DNA of 60,406 bases, taken from JBDRED01 sp043820025 [NCBI: Elusimicrobiota bacterium] (GTDB taxonomy: Bacteria > RUG730 > JBDRED01). Below are positions 53,572 to 60,406 of the stretch, piece after piece (within the stretch, counting starts at the first letter, position 1; every line of letters starts with the position of its first letter). The DNA lies in assembly GCA_043820025.1 (NCBI GenBank), contig JBDRED010000009.1, forward strand, positions 1 to 60,406, written 5' to 3'. The notes under the pieces are model-generated. The model made no database searches and had not been told where the DNA came from. It saw only the letters and a list, made by a program, of their open reading frames with translations. Both the position numbers and the translations under genes were made by a program.

Positions 53572-55050
53572 TTATTCACAGAATTTTTTTGCTTCTTCTA
53601 TGCGGGCAATAACACGATCTTTTCCTATCACTTCCATGTAGTGAAACAGGCTGGGCCCTTCGGTCCTTCCTGATGTAGCTACCCGCAAAGGATGAAATAT
53701 CCGGCCTGTTTTTATCCCGGTTTCAGCCGCATACGCGCGCACAATTTCTTCAATATCATTTGCTGTAAAATTTTTCATTTCAGAAAGTTTTTTTGACATA
53801 TCGCTTAATATTGTGAGCGTTCCTTCTTTTTTAAGAACCTTATTAACCGCATTCTCGCGCCATTCTATCTCATCCTTTAACATAAAATCAACCAGTTTGG
53901 GTATCTCAGTTAAAAGTTTTATTTTTTCCTGTTCCAAAGAAAGAACCTTTTTTATATATGCCTCTTTTTCCGAAGATACTAAATCATCAATAAGCCCGGC
54001 TTCCTTTAAAAATGGGAGCGCTAATTTGTAAAAAGTATCTATTTTTTTTGATCTGATATATTCGCCATTCATCCATAACAATTTCTGAGAATCAAAAATG
54101 GAAGGGCTTGACCCGCATCTCTCAAGCGTAAACTTTTTTATAAGATCATCCGGCTCAAATAACTGCTGGCTGTCTTCTGTAGCCCATCCAAGAAGCGCCA
54201 GATAATTTACAACAGCGTCGTGCATATATCCCTCATCCCTGTAAGCGGTAACTGCGGTTGCGCCATGCCGCTTTGATAATCTGCCTCCATCCTGGCCTAA
54301 TATCATGGGTATATGCGCGAAAACAGGCAGAGCCCATCCAAGCGCGTTGTAAATCATTATCTGTCTCGGAGTATTTGAAATATGGTCATCGCCTCTTATT
54401 ATATGCGTGATTTTCATTGTATAATCATCTACCGCCACAGCGAAATTATATAACGGCACGCCTGTTGACTTCACTATTATAAAATCATCGAGCAAAGCGT
54501 TCTCAAACACAACCTCTTTTTTTATTATATCCTTAAATTTGGTCTGGCCTGCATTATCATTTAAAAACCTAATAACCGGTTTTCTTCCTTCAGCCTCATA
54601 TTTTTCTATTTCTTTCTGCGAAAGATTTCTGCATCTTCCGTCATATTTTGGCGGCCTGCCCTCTTTAGCGGCTTCTTCTCTTCTGGCTGCAAGCTCTTCT
54701 GCAGAACAATAACAATAATAAGCCTTTTTCTTATCTAAGAGTTCCTGGCCATACTGAGCATAAAGATTACGTCTCTGCATCTGAAAATATGGGCCGTAAA
54801 TACCTTTGCTGGATAAACTTCCATTCTGAATAACAGGCCCCTCGTCCCAGTCAAGTCCAAGCCACTGCATGCTCTCAAGTATAGCGTGCACAGCCTCGGG
54901 CGTTGACCGCACCTCATCCGTATCCTCTATACGTAAAACAAATGTTCCTTTATTATGCCTTGCGAATAGCCAGTTATACAACGCTGTGCGCGCGCCGCCA
55001 ATATGCAGATACCCTGTCGGGCTTGGCGCAAATCTTACTCGTACTGACAT
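53572..55050 (-). CDS. gltX: Glutamyl-tRNA synthetase
   Basis: The 492-residue class I synthetase has VRFAPSPTGYLHIGGARTALYNWLFAR with the HIGH-like motif, FVLRIEDTDEVRST, DDYTMKITHIIRGDDHISNTPRQ and the KMSKS equivalent DGGRLSKRHGATAV. The C-terminal anticodon-binding domain ends in GRIFHPLRVATSGRTEGPSLF, normal for bacterial GltX. It may be discriminating or non-discriminating; this cannot be told without seeing the rest of the genome. The start has AGGAG upstream. Confidence 0.97.
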   Translation of the reverse strand: MSVRVRFAPSPTGYLHIGGARTALYNWLFARHNKGTFVLRIEDTDEVRSTPEAVHAILESMQWLGLDWDEGPVIQNGSLSSKGIYGPYFQMQRRNLYAQYGQELLDKKKAYYCYCSAEELAARREEAAKEGRPPKYDGRCRNLSQKEIEKYEAEGRKPVIRFLNDNAGQTKFKDIIKKEVVFENALLDDFIIVKSTGVPLYNFAVAVDDYTMKITHIIRGDDHISNTPRQIMIYNALGWALPVFAHIPMILGQDGGRLSKRHGATAVTAYRDEGYMHDAVVNYLALLGWATEDSQQLFEPDDLIKKFTLERCGSSPSIFDSQKLLWMNGEYIRSKKIDTFYKLALPFLKEAGLIDDLVSSEKEAYIKKVLSLEQEKIKLLTEIPKLVDFMLKDEIEWRENAVNKVLKKEGTLTILSDMSKKLSEMKNFTANDIEEIVRAYAAETGIKTGRIFHPLRVATSGRTEGPSLFHYMEVIGKDRVIARIEEAKKFCE

Positions 55051-55166
55051 AATATTCTCCTATCTCTAGCATTTAGCGTATAAAATTTTACTTGGCTCTT
55101 GTGTCATCGCTTTGGCCGGATTGGGTTTGCAACCCGCTCCGCATATTCATTTCTTATTATAATTAT

Positions 55167-55272
55167 TCTGTATTCCGGCTTCTGTATTCCGGCTTCTGTA
55201 TTCCGGCTTCTGTATTCCGGCTTCTGTATTCCGGCTTCTGTATTCTGACTTCTGTATTCTGACTTCTGTATT
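55167..55272. repeat. 14-bp tandem repeat between hisG and gltX
   Basis: The unit TCTGTATTCCGGCT repeats seven times from 55167 to 55264: five identical copies, then two with TCTGTATTCTGACT, followed by a partial unit that ends at the hisG stop. The period of 14 is not a multiple of three. Single related words occur in other intergenic gaps of the window. Confidence 0.92.
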
Positions 55273-56152
55273 AATAAATTACTTTATTCAATGGATACTC
55301 GATTATTCCTTCAGCTCCCGCGCGTTTTAAGTCCGGAATAATTTTTTTCACAGTTGATTCCTTTATTATTACCTCAAGAGATACCCAGCCTTTCGCTCCA
55401 CCGAGCTGAGCTATTGTAGGTTTTCTTAAAGCCGGCAGAAGGTTCATAACTTCTTTAATCTTTGTTTCTAAAATATTCATCTTAAGCCCTACCATACCTT
55501 CCGCCTCTAAAGCTCCTTTCAATAAAATTGATATATTTTCAATTTTCTCTCGTTTCCATTTATCATTTAATGAAGATTTATTTGCTATAAGCCTTGTAGA
55601 AGATACTAAAAGCTCTTCTACAATCTTTAATTTGTTTGCTCTCAATGAGCTTCCTGTTTCTGTTAGCTCAACTATCGCGTCAACCAGAGCAGGGACCTTT
55701 GCCTCGGTAGCTCCCCATGAAAATTCAACATGCGCCTTGACATTATTTTTTTTGAAATACTTTTTTACATAATTAACCAGTTCTGTAGCTACTCTCTTGC
55801 CGTTTAGGTCTTTCACTCCCTTTATCTTAGAATCCTCAGGAACAGCCAAAACCCATCTGACAGGCCTGAATCCGCTCTTTGCGTATAATAACTCGCATAC
55901 TTCCTTTACATCAGCTCCTGATTCGCATATCCAATCATACCCTGTAAGCCCCGCGTCAAATACTCCGTCTTCCACATATTGCGCCATTTCCTGACTACGC
56001 ACGAGCATAATCTCAAGCTCCTCATCGTCGCAGTAAGGAAAATATGACCTGCTCGAAGACTGTATTTTTATTCCGGCTTTTTTAAATAATTCTATGGTTG
56101 ATTCTTGAAGACTTCCTTTTGGAAGACCGATTTTTAATTTTTTATTACTCAT
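55271..56152 (-). CDS. hisG: ATP phosphoribosyltransferase (long form)
   Basis: The 293-residue protein is the long HisG with a regulatory C-terminal domain: [22 protein letters not shown], then [38 protein letters not shown], the PRPP loop [18 protein letters not shown], and the C-terminal HisG_C ferredoxin-like part ([24 protein letters not shown]). It catalyses the first step of histidine synthesis and is normally inhibited by histidine through the C-terminal domain. It stands alone here, without other his genes. Confidence 0.96.
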   Translation of the reverse strand: MSNKKLKIGLPKGSLQESTIELFKKAGIKIQSSSRSYFPYCDDEELEIMLVRSQEMAQYVEDGVFDAGLTGYDWICESGADVKEVCELLYAKSGFRPVRWVLAVPEDSKIKGVKDLNGKRVATELVNYVKKYFKKNNVKAHVEFSWGATEAKVPALVDAIVELTETGSSLRANKLKIVEELLVSSTRLIANKSSLNDKWKREKIENISILLKGALEAEGMVGLKMNILETKIKEVMNLLPALRKPTIAQLGGAKGWVSLEVIIKESTVKKIIPDLKRAGAEGIIEYPLNKVIY

Positions 56153-56231
56153 TTTTATCCCTCTTTTTTATAATGTAATCCATTTTTTTATTATTAACCC
56201 TTATATCGCGCTGTACCAAAAACGCATATTG

Positions 56232-56260
56232 ATTATACTATTTCCTGAAAGGTAAGTCAA
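56232..56260 (-). promoter_or_regulatory. Sigma-70 promoter of hisG
   Basis: On the minus strand -35 TTGACT (56255-56260) and -10 TATAAT (56232-56237) are 17 bases apart. The transcript leader is about 70 bases and carries GAGGG before the hisG ATG. Confidence 0.75.
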
Positions 56261-56270
56261 ACATAGAGGT

Positions 56271-56309
56271 AATAACCGAAATGCGGACCTGTCCCTTATT
56301 TCGGTTATT
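56271..56309. repeat. GGGACAG-family palindrome with perfect 12-bp arms
   Basis: AATAACCGAAAT (56271-56282) and ATTTCGGTTATT (56298-56309) are perfect inverted arms around a core that contains the GGGACAGG word in reverse. The right arm overlaps the stop codon of the first fibre-like gene. It may also end transcription of the fibre genes. Confidence 0.75.
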
Positions 56310-57651
56310 CTATTGATTCGATTATGCCGTCCCAGATATTTATAGTCCTGTCAACTCCGTCAAGATCCCTAAACTGCATGCTATAGGTAATCCCCTGATA
56401 ATTTCCGTAATAATAATTTTGCGCGTACACATCGCCTGAAACTTCCAGCTTTTCTCTCGCATTTATTGATGAGCCTATGCCTACATTGCCGTCATTTTTA
56501 ACAATAATCCCATAATTACCGCCGTCGTCGCGAATACCCAGGCCGTCAGGCCCTTCAGCCTCTATGCGCATAGTAGTTATATATCCATTTACAGTCAGCC
56601 TCTCGGAAATATGTTCCGGCCCTGCGACACGCAGTTTATCAGCCCCTACTGTAGTTGTCCCTATCCCGATCTTTTGAGAGCTTTGATATATGACCGAGTC
56701 GGTTACCTGACTGCCGCCGCTTCCAAACTTTGCAATATAATTTGACGTGCCTGACCCTCCGACTCCTGACCCGCCGGATGCCCAAGTATAATTGCCGCTG
56801 TTATCATTCTTTAAGTATCCTTCGGCATGCGCGCTCGGCCATGACGACGCAATATTACGTATTTTTTTGATATTTCCGGTTTTATCTATTTGAAAAACAT
56901 TGTTTCCCGCTGTAAATAGTTCGTCTCCGCCATCAGTGCCTACGCCTACCTTACCGTCAGCTTTTACGCTTAAAACCGTATTTGCTCCTTTCTTAATCTT
57001 AAGAATATAATCAGCCGGAGCAGGCGATCCCTTAGAAATATGCACCAATCCTGCAGGATTAGTTGTTCCTATTCCCACATAACCTGTGTCATGTATTAAA
57101 AGCCCGTTTGTTCCCGCATAATTTAAAAGCCTTAAACCGCTGTTATCTCGAGCCTGAATTCTATCTGTGTTTATAAATTTATTATAAATAAATTCAACAT
57201 TGTCTCCAAAATATGAACTACCCTTAACTGTCAATTTATAATTTAAAGCCTGTGTTGTTCCTATTCCTATATTACCCTGAGCATTTACATAAACCACATT
57301 GGGAATACTGCCGTTAGCTGACTCCAGCGAATTACTTACAGCAAGAGTCGTAGTGCTCACAGCAATGCTTCCGTCAGGAAATTTAACACCGCTAAAACTT
57401 CCTGCCAGACTAATCGTGCTCACAATCAGCTTATAATTTCCCGGCGAAGCGCCTATTCCGACATTACCTTTAAAATATACCCGGCCGTTCGACGCAACCG
57501 TAGACACAACAACACCCGCGCTATTCTGTATCCAGAATCCGCTGGATGCATCGCTCGTAGACAGTTTTATCCTGGCGTCGCTTCCTGCATAGAGATTCCC
57601 CGCGGTTAAAGAAGCCAAAATAAATAATAATATAATTAAATTCTTTTTCAT
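56305..57651 (-). CDS. Secreted fibre-like repeat protein (NVGIGTT type), third of three
   Basis: The 448-residue protein has a signal peptide (to about residue 22), then the shared N-terminal module KLSTSDASSGFWIQNSAGVVVS ... VYFKGNVGIGASPG. The rest alternates beta-rich units with GxxGIGTT turns (NIGIGTTQALNYKL, YVGIGTTNPAGLVH, KIGIGTTTVGADKL) and a Gly/Ser linker (GGSGVGGSGTSNYIAKFGSGG). The C-terminus is DRTINIWDGIIESIE. Such sequences look like phage tail fibres and surface fibres of some uncultured phyla. The signal peptide and tandem paralogues argue for a cell-surface adhesin. No S74 peptidase-type domain is present. Confidence 0.75.
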   Translation of the reverse strand: MKKNLIILLFILASLTAGNLYAGSDARIKLSTSDASSGFWIQNSAGVVVSTVASNGRVYFKGNVGIGASPGNYKLIVSTISLAGSFSGVKFPDGSIAVSTTTLAVSNSLESANGSIPNVVYVNAQGNIGIGTTQALNYKLTVKGSSYFGDNVEFIYNKFINTDRIQARDNSGLRLLNYAGTNGLLIHDTGYVGIGTTNPAGLVHISKGSPAPADYILKIKKGANTVLSVKADGKVGVGTDGGDELFTAGNNVFQIDKTGNIKKIRNIASSWPSAHAEGYLKNDNSGNYTWASGGSGVGGSGTSNYIAKFGSGGSQVTDSVIYQSSQKIGIGTTTVGADKLRVAGPEHISERLTVNGYITTMRIEAEGPDGLGIRDDGGNYGIIVKNDGNVGIGSSINAREKLEVSGDVYAQNYYYGNYQGITYSMQFRDLDGVDRTINIWDGIIESIE

Positions 57652-57663
57652 AAACCTATCCAG

Positions 57664-59046
57664 TTAATCCGGCGTTTTAACGCAATACGTAACTATACCG
57701 CCGTATAAATTAATATCTAACGTGCCTGTATCATAAGAATCGTTTATATATACTTTTATACTATCCGTTAGTGTTCCTCCCTGTTTTACTCCTGCAAAAA
57801 AACTTCCGCTTGTTCGTAGTTTCCCTGTAACATCTAACTTTTGCTGTGGACTGCTTGTCGCAATACCTACATTACCCGCATTACCGACAAACAAACCTAA
57901 TGCTCCTGCGTCGTTTGTGATATACATCCCATTTGTATCAGGAGCGCGAACACTGTTAAGCGTAATGCTCGAGACAACCAGCTCTTGTTCGACATAATGC
58001 CTTGTGCTTACATTTAATTTGTAATTACCGGGAACCGTTGTTCCTATTCCGATATTACCGCCTGACTCAAAGATCTCTGATGAGCCGATATTCTCGGAGC
58101 TTGTAAAATATGCGGCATAGCCTGCAGTACCGCTTCCTCCCAATCCACCCTGCGCTGTTACCCATGAGAGATTCCCTGATCCGTCATTTTTAAGAAATGT
58201 ATCCGCGCTTCTTGACGATGGCCACGAATATGTTAAGTTATTTATTTTAATTAGGTTGCCGCTCCTGTTAACCTGGAATGTATTATCCCCCACTGTGAAA
58301 AGCGCGGTTGGATTAGTAGTGCCTACGCCAACATTTTCAGAGACTGCCATCAATGTGTTTACGCTTGTTGTGCCTGTAGTTATTCTTAAAAGATACTGCG
58401 TATTCGTAATACTCTGCGAAGAAACATGCAGCATTGCTGTAGGGCTATTTAGACCGACTCCTATATTGCCGTATTGATCTATAAACATCCGATTCACGCT
58501 GTCGTCTGAATAAAGGCTTATCCCGGCCGCGCTTTTTGCTTTAATTTTATCAATTAATAAATATTTACTATCAGCCACAACAGCGCTGCTTCTAAAGAGC
58601 GTTGTTCCGTTAATATTAAACTTACTGCCTGCAGGTATAGTCATGCCGTATCCTATGCCGACTGCGGCTGTGTCGTCTACATACATAACATTTGCTATTC
58701 CATTGCCAAGCGAATTTAGCCTGTAACTCGTAGAATAAGGCGCAGTTGAATTAAAAATCGTATTATCGGTTAATATAATACCGCCGCCTGTCACAAAAAT
58801 ATCGCCGTTTACCGTGAGAGTTGATACTGCTATATGCGTGCCTATCCCAACATTCCCCGGGAAATACGCATTGCCGGTTGAAGTTATTGTTGTAATTTTT
58901 ACTCCATTTGAATTTTCTATCCACAATCCGTTTTCAGCGCTGTCGCTTGCAAGCCGCACAGTTACCTCTGACGCAGAATAAAGAAAGCTGCAGCTTGCCG
59001 GTATTAAAAATATTAAGCTGATATATTTCAAATATTTTGTAATCAT
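57664..59046 (-). CDS. Secreted fibre-like repeat protein (NVGIGTT type), second of three
   Basis: The ATG at 59046 overlaps the upstream stop as ATGA and has GGTGGAG before it, so I prefer it to a GTG nine bases earlier. The 460-residue protein has a signal peptide (to about residue 26), the N-terminal module RLASDSAENGLWIENSNGVK ... AYFPGNVGIGT, several GxxGIGTT units, the linker GGLGGSGTAGYAAYFTSSENIG and the stretch ESGGNIGIGTTVPGNYKLN, which is identical in the next paralogue. It ends DINLYGGIVTYCVKTPD with a lone cysteine. Cell-surface role is inferred as for its paralogues. Confidence 0.75.
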   Translation of the reverse strand: MITKYLKYISLIFLIPASCSFLYSASEVTVRLASDSAENGLWIENSNGVKITTITSTGNAYFPGNVGIGTHIAVSTLTVNGDIFVTGGGIILTDNTIFNSTAPYSTSYRLNSLGNGIANVMYVDDTAAVGIGYGMTIPAGSKFNINGTTLFRSSAVVADSKYLLIDKIKAKSAAGISLYSDDSVNRMFIDQYGNIGVGLNSPTAMLHVSSQSITNTQYLLRITTGTTSVNTLMAVSENVGVGTTNPTALFTVGDNTFQVNRSGNLIKINNLTYSWPSSRSADTFLKNDGSGNLSWVTAQGGLGGSGTAGYAAYFTSSENIGSSEIFESGGNIGIGTTVPGNYKLNVSTRHYVEQELVVSSITLNSVRAPDTNGMYITNDAGALGLFVGNAGNVGIATSSPQQKLDVTGKLRTSGSFFAGVKQGGTLTDSIKVYINDSYDTGTLDINLYGGIVTYCVKTPD

Positions 59047-60406
59047 CCGCTCCACCCCGAAGGAACATGCTGGCTTGTGCTTCCGTTATACACATGCACA
59101 ACAATCCCGCCTTTCATAGTAACCGTATATGAATCGCCCCAATAATCATAGAATGATATTTCCTTAGTTTCGCCTGCATTCCCTGCGCAATCATACCCCT
59201 CGCTTACTCTGATACCCTCGCTGTTGCCCGCATCTTCCGAATAAACGGAAAGCTTCCTGGGCGCTGTTGTTGACCCTATACCTACATTGCCCTGGTCATA
59301 TACAGTTAATCTGCGCGTGCCTGTGCTGCTTGTAACAATAAATCCCAAAGCTGTCTTAGCGTCTAACATTCTTACTACTGTATATGAGGAATATGATATA
59401 TCGCTGTTAACATACATAGGACCGTTTACATTAAGCTTATAATTCCCGGGAACGGTTGTGCCTATTCCAATGTTGCCGCCTGATTCATAAATCACGCTGT
59501 TACCCACGCTCGCAGCGCCTGTAAACTTTGTTATATAATTTTCTGTGCCGCCGCCTGTTATATTAATAGCCAGGCTCTCCCACGACAAATCGCCGTCAGT
59601 ATTTACCTTAAGGAGCGTATCAGCGCCGCCTTGTATAGCCGGCCATGTGTAAGTAACGCCATTTATTGATTTCATATTCCCTGCAGTATCTATCTGAAAC
59701 CCGTTATTCCCGCCTACACAAAAAAGCTGTGACGGCGCATCCGTGCCAATACCTACCCTTTCGTCTCCTCTTACAGTCAGAATAGGAGTAGTGCCTGTTG
59801 TTATCTTTAAATAATACTGCGAGCTTGTGGCTGTATCGCTGGATATATGCAAAACCGCGGTTGTGCCGCCGGACCCGATCCCGATATTCCCTGAATTTGT
59901 AACGCGCAGGCCTTCTGCGCCTGCGCTGTTTGAAATAAATAATGTATCGCTTTCCTCGCTGCCGCGCGGCCGCGCCTCATCAGCAGAAAAATATAAACCA
60001 TTATCTAATGTCAAATCATTATTAAAAAATGTTTTGCCGTTAACATAAAGTTTTGACGTGATTGATTCTGTAATACCTATTCCGACATTTCCGGAGTTAT
60101 CAACATACACAACATTATGAGTAAGAGCGTCGTCTGAGCTGAGCGAATTTTTCGAACCAAGATCGTCTGTTGAGGAAAGATAAGTATTGTCAGGGAAATA
60201 TAAGCTTCCGGAAGAAAGCGCCATATTTCCGTTAATCGTCAGGTTTGTATTTGTGCTCTTTGCGCCGATCCCGACCTTGCCTTTAAAGTACGCGTCGCCT
60301 CTTGAGCTGAAGGATGAGATAATAACTCCGCTACTATTTTCAATAGCCAGCTGCGAACTGCCGTCAGATGTGTCTAAATCTATAATTACATCGCCTGCAG
60401 CCAGAG
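59043..60406 (-). CDS. Secreted fibre-like repeat protein, first of three (N-terminus beyond window)
   Basis: The frame is open to the right edge, so the signal peptide is not visible. The first visible residues, LAAGDVIIDLDTSDGSSQLA, align with the N-terminal module of the paralogues, and KGKVGIGAKSTNTNLTING follows. An internal Met at 60224 is not the start. About 454 residues are seen, with units IGIGSGGTT, VGIGTDAP, ESGGNIGIGTTVPGNYKLN and VGIGSTTAPRKL. The C-terminus is TMKGGIVVHVYNGSTSQHVPSGWSG. The two other paralogues end in similar GGIV or DGII strands, so the tip region may be a common cap. Confidence 0.75.
   Translation of the reverse strand, partial: LAAGDVIIDLDTSDGSSQLAIENSSGVIISSFSSRGDAYFKGKVGIGAKSTNTNLTINGNMALSSGSLYFPDNTYLSSTDDLGSKNSLSSDDALTHNVVYVDNSGNVGIGITESITSKLYVNGKTFFNNDLTLDNGLYFSADEARPRGSEESDTLFISNSAGAEGLRVTNSGNIGIGSGGTTAVLHISSDTATSSQYYLKITTGTTPILTVRGDERVGIGTDAPSQLFCVGGNNGFQIDTAGNMKSINGVTYTWPAIQGGADTLLKVNTDGDLSWESLAINITGGGTENYITKFTGAASVGNSVIYESGGNIGIGTTVPGNYKLNVNGPMYVNSDISYSSYTVVRMLDAKTALGFIVTSSTGTRRLTVYDQGNVGIGSTTAPRKLSVYSEDAGNSEGIRVSEGYDCAGNAGETKEISFYDYWGDSYTVTMKGGIVVHVYNGSTSQHVPSGWSG

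Noticed and set aside
55167-55272. 14-bp array as a CRISPR or iteron origin
   Set aside because: Units are head-to-tail without spacers, and no rep or dnaA gene or DnaA boxes are near.
656-60048. Many open frames of 60-290 codons on the plus strand
   Set aside because: All lie opposite real minus-strand genes or in gaps, lack ribosome-binding sites and show no protein-family features. I treat them as shadows.
56305-60406. Prophage tail-fibre region
   Set aside because: Each complete protein has a signal peptide, and no capsid, terminase, integrase or tail assembly genes are seen beside them.

Overview
The window is AT-rich chromosomal DNA of a bacterium with a Gram-negative-type envelope: it encodes an OmpA-domain beta-barrel protein, lipoproteins and a heptosyltransferase-like GT9 enzyme. 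The gene content and several protein styles (Lys/Pro-rich secreted proteins, 'NVGIGTT' fibre-like proteins, clan GH-A hydrolases with a long N-terminal domain, a small GFLYYID-type basic protein) recall uncultured lineages such as Omnitrophota or Elusimicrobiota. That placement is an inference from remembered family styles, not a computed one. Every gene and every tRNA lies on the minus strand, so transcription runs from right to left.

From right to left. Positions 60406-56305 hold three paralogous, secreted, fibre-like proteins in a row, the first cut by the window edge. Next come hisG with a near-consensus promoter, gltX, a DUF1844 gene and a glycosyltransferase family 9 gene (both of the last two with a one-base frameshift in an A/T run), a radical SAM protein, an orphan response regulator and clpB. 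A tRNA-Ser gene, a histone-H1-like basic protein with its own terminator, a Na/Pi cotransporter with a palindrome in its promoter, an alpha/beta hydrolase with an unusual nucleophile elbow, and a small ArsR-thioredoxin-DUF6132 redox group follow. After tRNA-Leu comes the conserved protein-quality block tig-clpP-clpX-lon, then a class V aminotransferase and serA, and a cluster of tRNA genes (Lys, Glu, Val, Asp, Met).

Positions 31524-14780 are a dense housekeeping block: pfkA, tilS, ftsH, folE, folP, cdaA, glmM, pdxJ, glmS, acpS, nnrD, an M20 peptidase, thiL, tsaE, tsaB and rimI. They cover amino-sugar, folate and vitamin B6 synthesis, c-di-AMP and tRNA t6A modification. The cdaA product ends in a helix resembling the membrane anchor of CdaR, and no separate cdaR gene is present.

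Positions 12473 to 1 are the most unusual part. A perfect TTGACA-18-TATAAT promoter precedes ten closely spaced genes: a sugar-binding lipoprotein, two sugar permeases, two clan GH-A hydrolase paralogues with EF-hand-like loops, a large barrel-plus-OmpA protein, a lipoprotein with a carbohydrate-binding-like fold, a DUF5683-like membrane protein and two secreted Lys/Pro-repeat proteins. It reads as one envelope system for capturing, cutting or remodelling and importing a glycan, but the substrate is unknown.

Short dispersed repeats (a GGGACAG palindrome family, an ATTCTGTATTC family and a GCG-rich family) sit between genes. I saw no rRNA, CRISPR array, insertion sequence, integrase or transposase.
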